14,627 nucleotides of DNA from Patescibacteria group bacterium UBA2193 (GTDB lineage: Bacteria > Patescibacteriota > Minisyncoccia > Moranbacterales > DUUL01). The notes under the pieces were generated by a model. It searched no databases, was not told the DNA's origin, and worked only from the letters and a program-made list of their open reading frames with translations. Shown here one piece after another: positions 13,294 through 14,627 of this stretch; within the stretch, counting starts at the first letter, position 1; each line of letters opens with the position of its first letter. The translations under genes were made by a program, and so were the position numbers. Location of the stretch: NCBI GenBank assembly GCA_002327335.1, contig DCVH01000053.1, positions 1-14,627 on the forward strand. The letters are read 5' to 3'.

Positions 13294-14627
13294 ATGGAAG
13301 TAATCATTATTGGAGCCGTTACTTTGTTGGCGGGTGCCGCAGTTGGCTATTTCGGCCGACAAACAATTGCAAAAAATCAACTAAACACCGCTGAATCAAA
13401 AGTTACCAAACTTTTGGAAGACGCGAAAATTGAATCAAAAGAACTACTACTTAACGCCAAGGATCAGGCCGTTAAGGTTCTTGACGAGGCAAAAAAAGAA
13501 GAACTGAGAAGACGAGAAGATCTTCGAGGCATGGAAAAAAGGATCGAGCAAAAAGAGGGAAGCCTGGATCAAAAAGTTTCCGCTCTCGAAAAAGAAAAGA
13601 AAACTCTTCAAGGGAAAGCCCAGGAAGTTAAAAGAATTCGTGAGGAAATTCTTCAAGTGAAACAACAACAAGTTGAACGACTTGAAAAAATTTCAGAAAT
13701 GAACAAGGAAGAGGCGAAAAAAGTTCTGTTGCGAATCACCGAGAAGGAAAATAAAGAAGAAATTGTTAAGGTGATTGGTCAACTTGAAAAAGATAAAAAA
13801 GAGCAACTTGAAGATGAAGCCAGAAACATCATGTCGCTTGCAATGCAACGCTATGCCGGATCTCATGCAGCGGAAACCACCACCTCCACTGTGGCACTTC
13901 CTTCGGACGAAATCAAAGGAAGAATCATTGGTCGGGAAGGACGAAATATCAAAGCATTGGAAGCGTTGACGGGGGTGGAGATTATTGTGGATGACACTCC
14001 GGAAGCAATCGTGATTTCTGGATTTGATCCGATGAGAAGAGAAATTGCTCGAATGGCGCTTAACTATCTGATTGAAGATGGGAGAATCCATCCTACGAAG
14101 ATTGAAGATTCAGTGGAAAAAGCGAAGAAGGAAATTAATAAAAAAATCAAAGAAGCCGGCGATGCTGCAGTATATGATCTTGGTCTAGCCGGGATCGATC
14201 CTCGCCTTGTTCAGCTTCTTGGAAAATTGAGATATCGAACAAGTTATGGTCAAAACGTATTGCTCCATTCTCTTGAAGTGGCACACATTTCAGGAGCGAT
14301 TGCTGCTGATCTTGGGCTTGATGTGACCAAAGCGAAAAAAGCAGGATTATTTCATGACATTGGCAAGGCTGTTGATCATGAAATTCAAGGAACTCACATT
14401 GAATTGGGGATTAGCATTTTGAAAAAATTCGGACAGCCGGAGGATATTATTGACGCAATGAAATCTCATCATGAAGATTATCCTTTCAAGAATAATCTGG
14501 GGCTTGTGATTGCTGCTGCCGATGCGTTGAGTGCTTCTCGACCCGGAGCTCGAAAAGATACTCTTGAAAAATATCTCAAGAGGCTTGAAGAACTTGAAAC
14601 TCTTGTTTTGTCATATAGCGAAGTTCA
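13294..14627 (+). CDS. rny: Ribonuclease Y (3' end cut by window)
   Basis: This membrane-anchored endoribonuclease starts mRNA decay. It is seen from the ATG at 13294 to the window edge: 444 codons of a usual ~520. Its domains run in the expected order. An N-terminal transmembrane helix (about 2-20, VIIIGAVTLLAGAAVGYFG) is followed by a long Lys/Glu-rich coiled coil (~25-190). A KH RNA-binding domain contains GRIIGREGRN (209-218). The HD domain contains HSLEVAHISGAIAADLG and the metal-binding pair His354-Asp355 in LFHDIGK, then a later SHHEDYP. The start is chosen because the TM helix begins directly after it. It is divergent from gpmI, with its own strong promoter and a long leader. Assignment is secure. 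Confidence 0.93.
   Translation, partial: MEVIIIGAVTLLAGAAVGYFGRQTIAKNQLNTAESKVTKLLEDAKIESKELLLNAKDQAVKVLDEAKKEELRRREDLRGMEKRIEQKEGSLDQKVSALEKEKKTLQGKAQEVKRIREEILQVKQQQVERLEKISEMNKEEAKKVLLRITEKENKEEIVKVIGQLEKDKKEQLEDEARNIMSLAMQRYAGSHAAETTTSTVALPSDEIKGRIIGREGRNIKALEALTGVEIIVDDTPEAIVISGFDPMRREIARMALNYLIEDGRIHPTKIEDSVEKAKKEINKKIKEAGDAAVYDLGLAGIDPRLVQLLGKLRYRTSYGQNVLLHSLEVAHISGAIAADLGLDVTKAKKAGLFHDIGKAVDHEIQGTHIELGISILKKFGQPEDIIDAMKSHHEDYPFKNNLGLVIAAADALSASRPGARKDTLEKYLKRLEELETLVLSYSEV

Noticed and set aside
1..14627. CRISPR array, tRNA or rRNA genes, transposase-type insertion sequences
   Set aside because: No regularly spaced repeats, no tRNA-like cloverleaf or rRNA sequence noticed, and no transposase or integrase frame. 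The only repeats found are the DGR TR/VRs, their flanks, and the inverted repeat around the four-helix-bundle gene.

Overview
This AT-rich window uses UGA as an ordinary stop. It combines glycolysis genes, RNase Y, an S23-type four-helix-bundle protein and a diversity-generating retroelement (DGR). Together these suggest a Candidate Phyla Radiation (Patescibacteria/Parcubacteria-like) bacterium. That is inference from gene content and style, since no rRNA or marker tree is available here. UGA as stop argues against Gracilibacteria/Absconditabacteria.

Layout: (1) 1-3269, plus strand: the 3' end of galT, a four-helix-bundle gene inside an inverted repeat, a COG2426 membrane protein, tpiA and a class II fructose-bisphosphate aldolase. 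(2) 3460-9327, plus strand: a tight operon of unusual genes. It encodes a HExxH plus VWA protein, a DGR target protein, a 133-aa unknown protein, and a MoxR-like AAA+ ATPase fused to a second DGR target domain. (3) 9443-11208: the DGR core, with a 54-codon ORF, the template repeat (TR), an avd gene on the opposite strand, and a reverse transcriptase whose frame is broken by one base near its C-terminus. (4) 11341-12915, minus strand: gpmI. (5) 12916-13293: a divergent promoter region with overlapping -35 boxes. (6) 13294 to the end: RNase Y, cut off by the window edge.

The central system is region 2 plus 3. A 127-bp TR (9613-9739) is matched without gaps by two variable repeats, VR1 (6554-6680) and VR2 (9200-9326), each at the 3' end of a coding sequence. 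Of the 24 TR/VR differences, 21 fall on TR adenines, and all seven Asn (AAC/AAT) codons of the TR are altered in at least one VR. This is the hallmark of DGR adenine mutagenesis. The two diversified proteins share a ~265-residue C-terminal module ending in a likely C-type-lectin-like (FGE-type) variable domain. One of them is fused to the MoxR-type ATPase, and a VWA/metallopeptidase-like protein precedes them. None of the four operon products has an obvious signal peptide or membrane segment, so an intracellular, ATP-driven sensing or conflict role is an attractive inference.

The flanking genes (galT, tpiA, fba, gpmI, rny) are ordinary core metabolism and RNA decay. The DGR region looks like an accessory island set among them.
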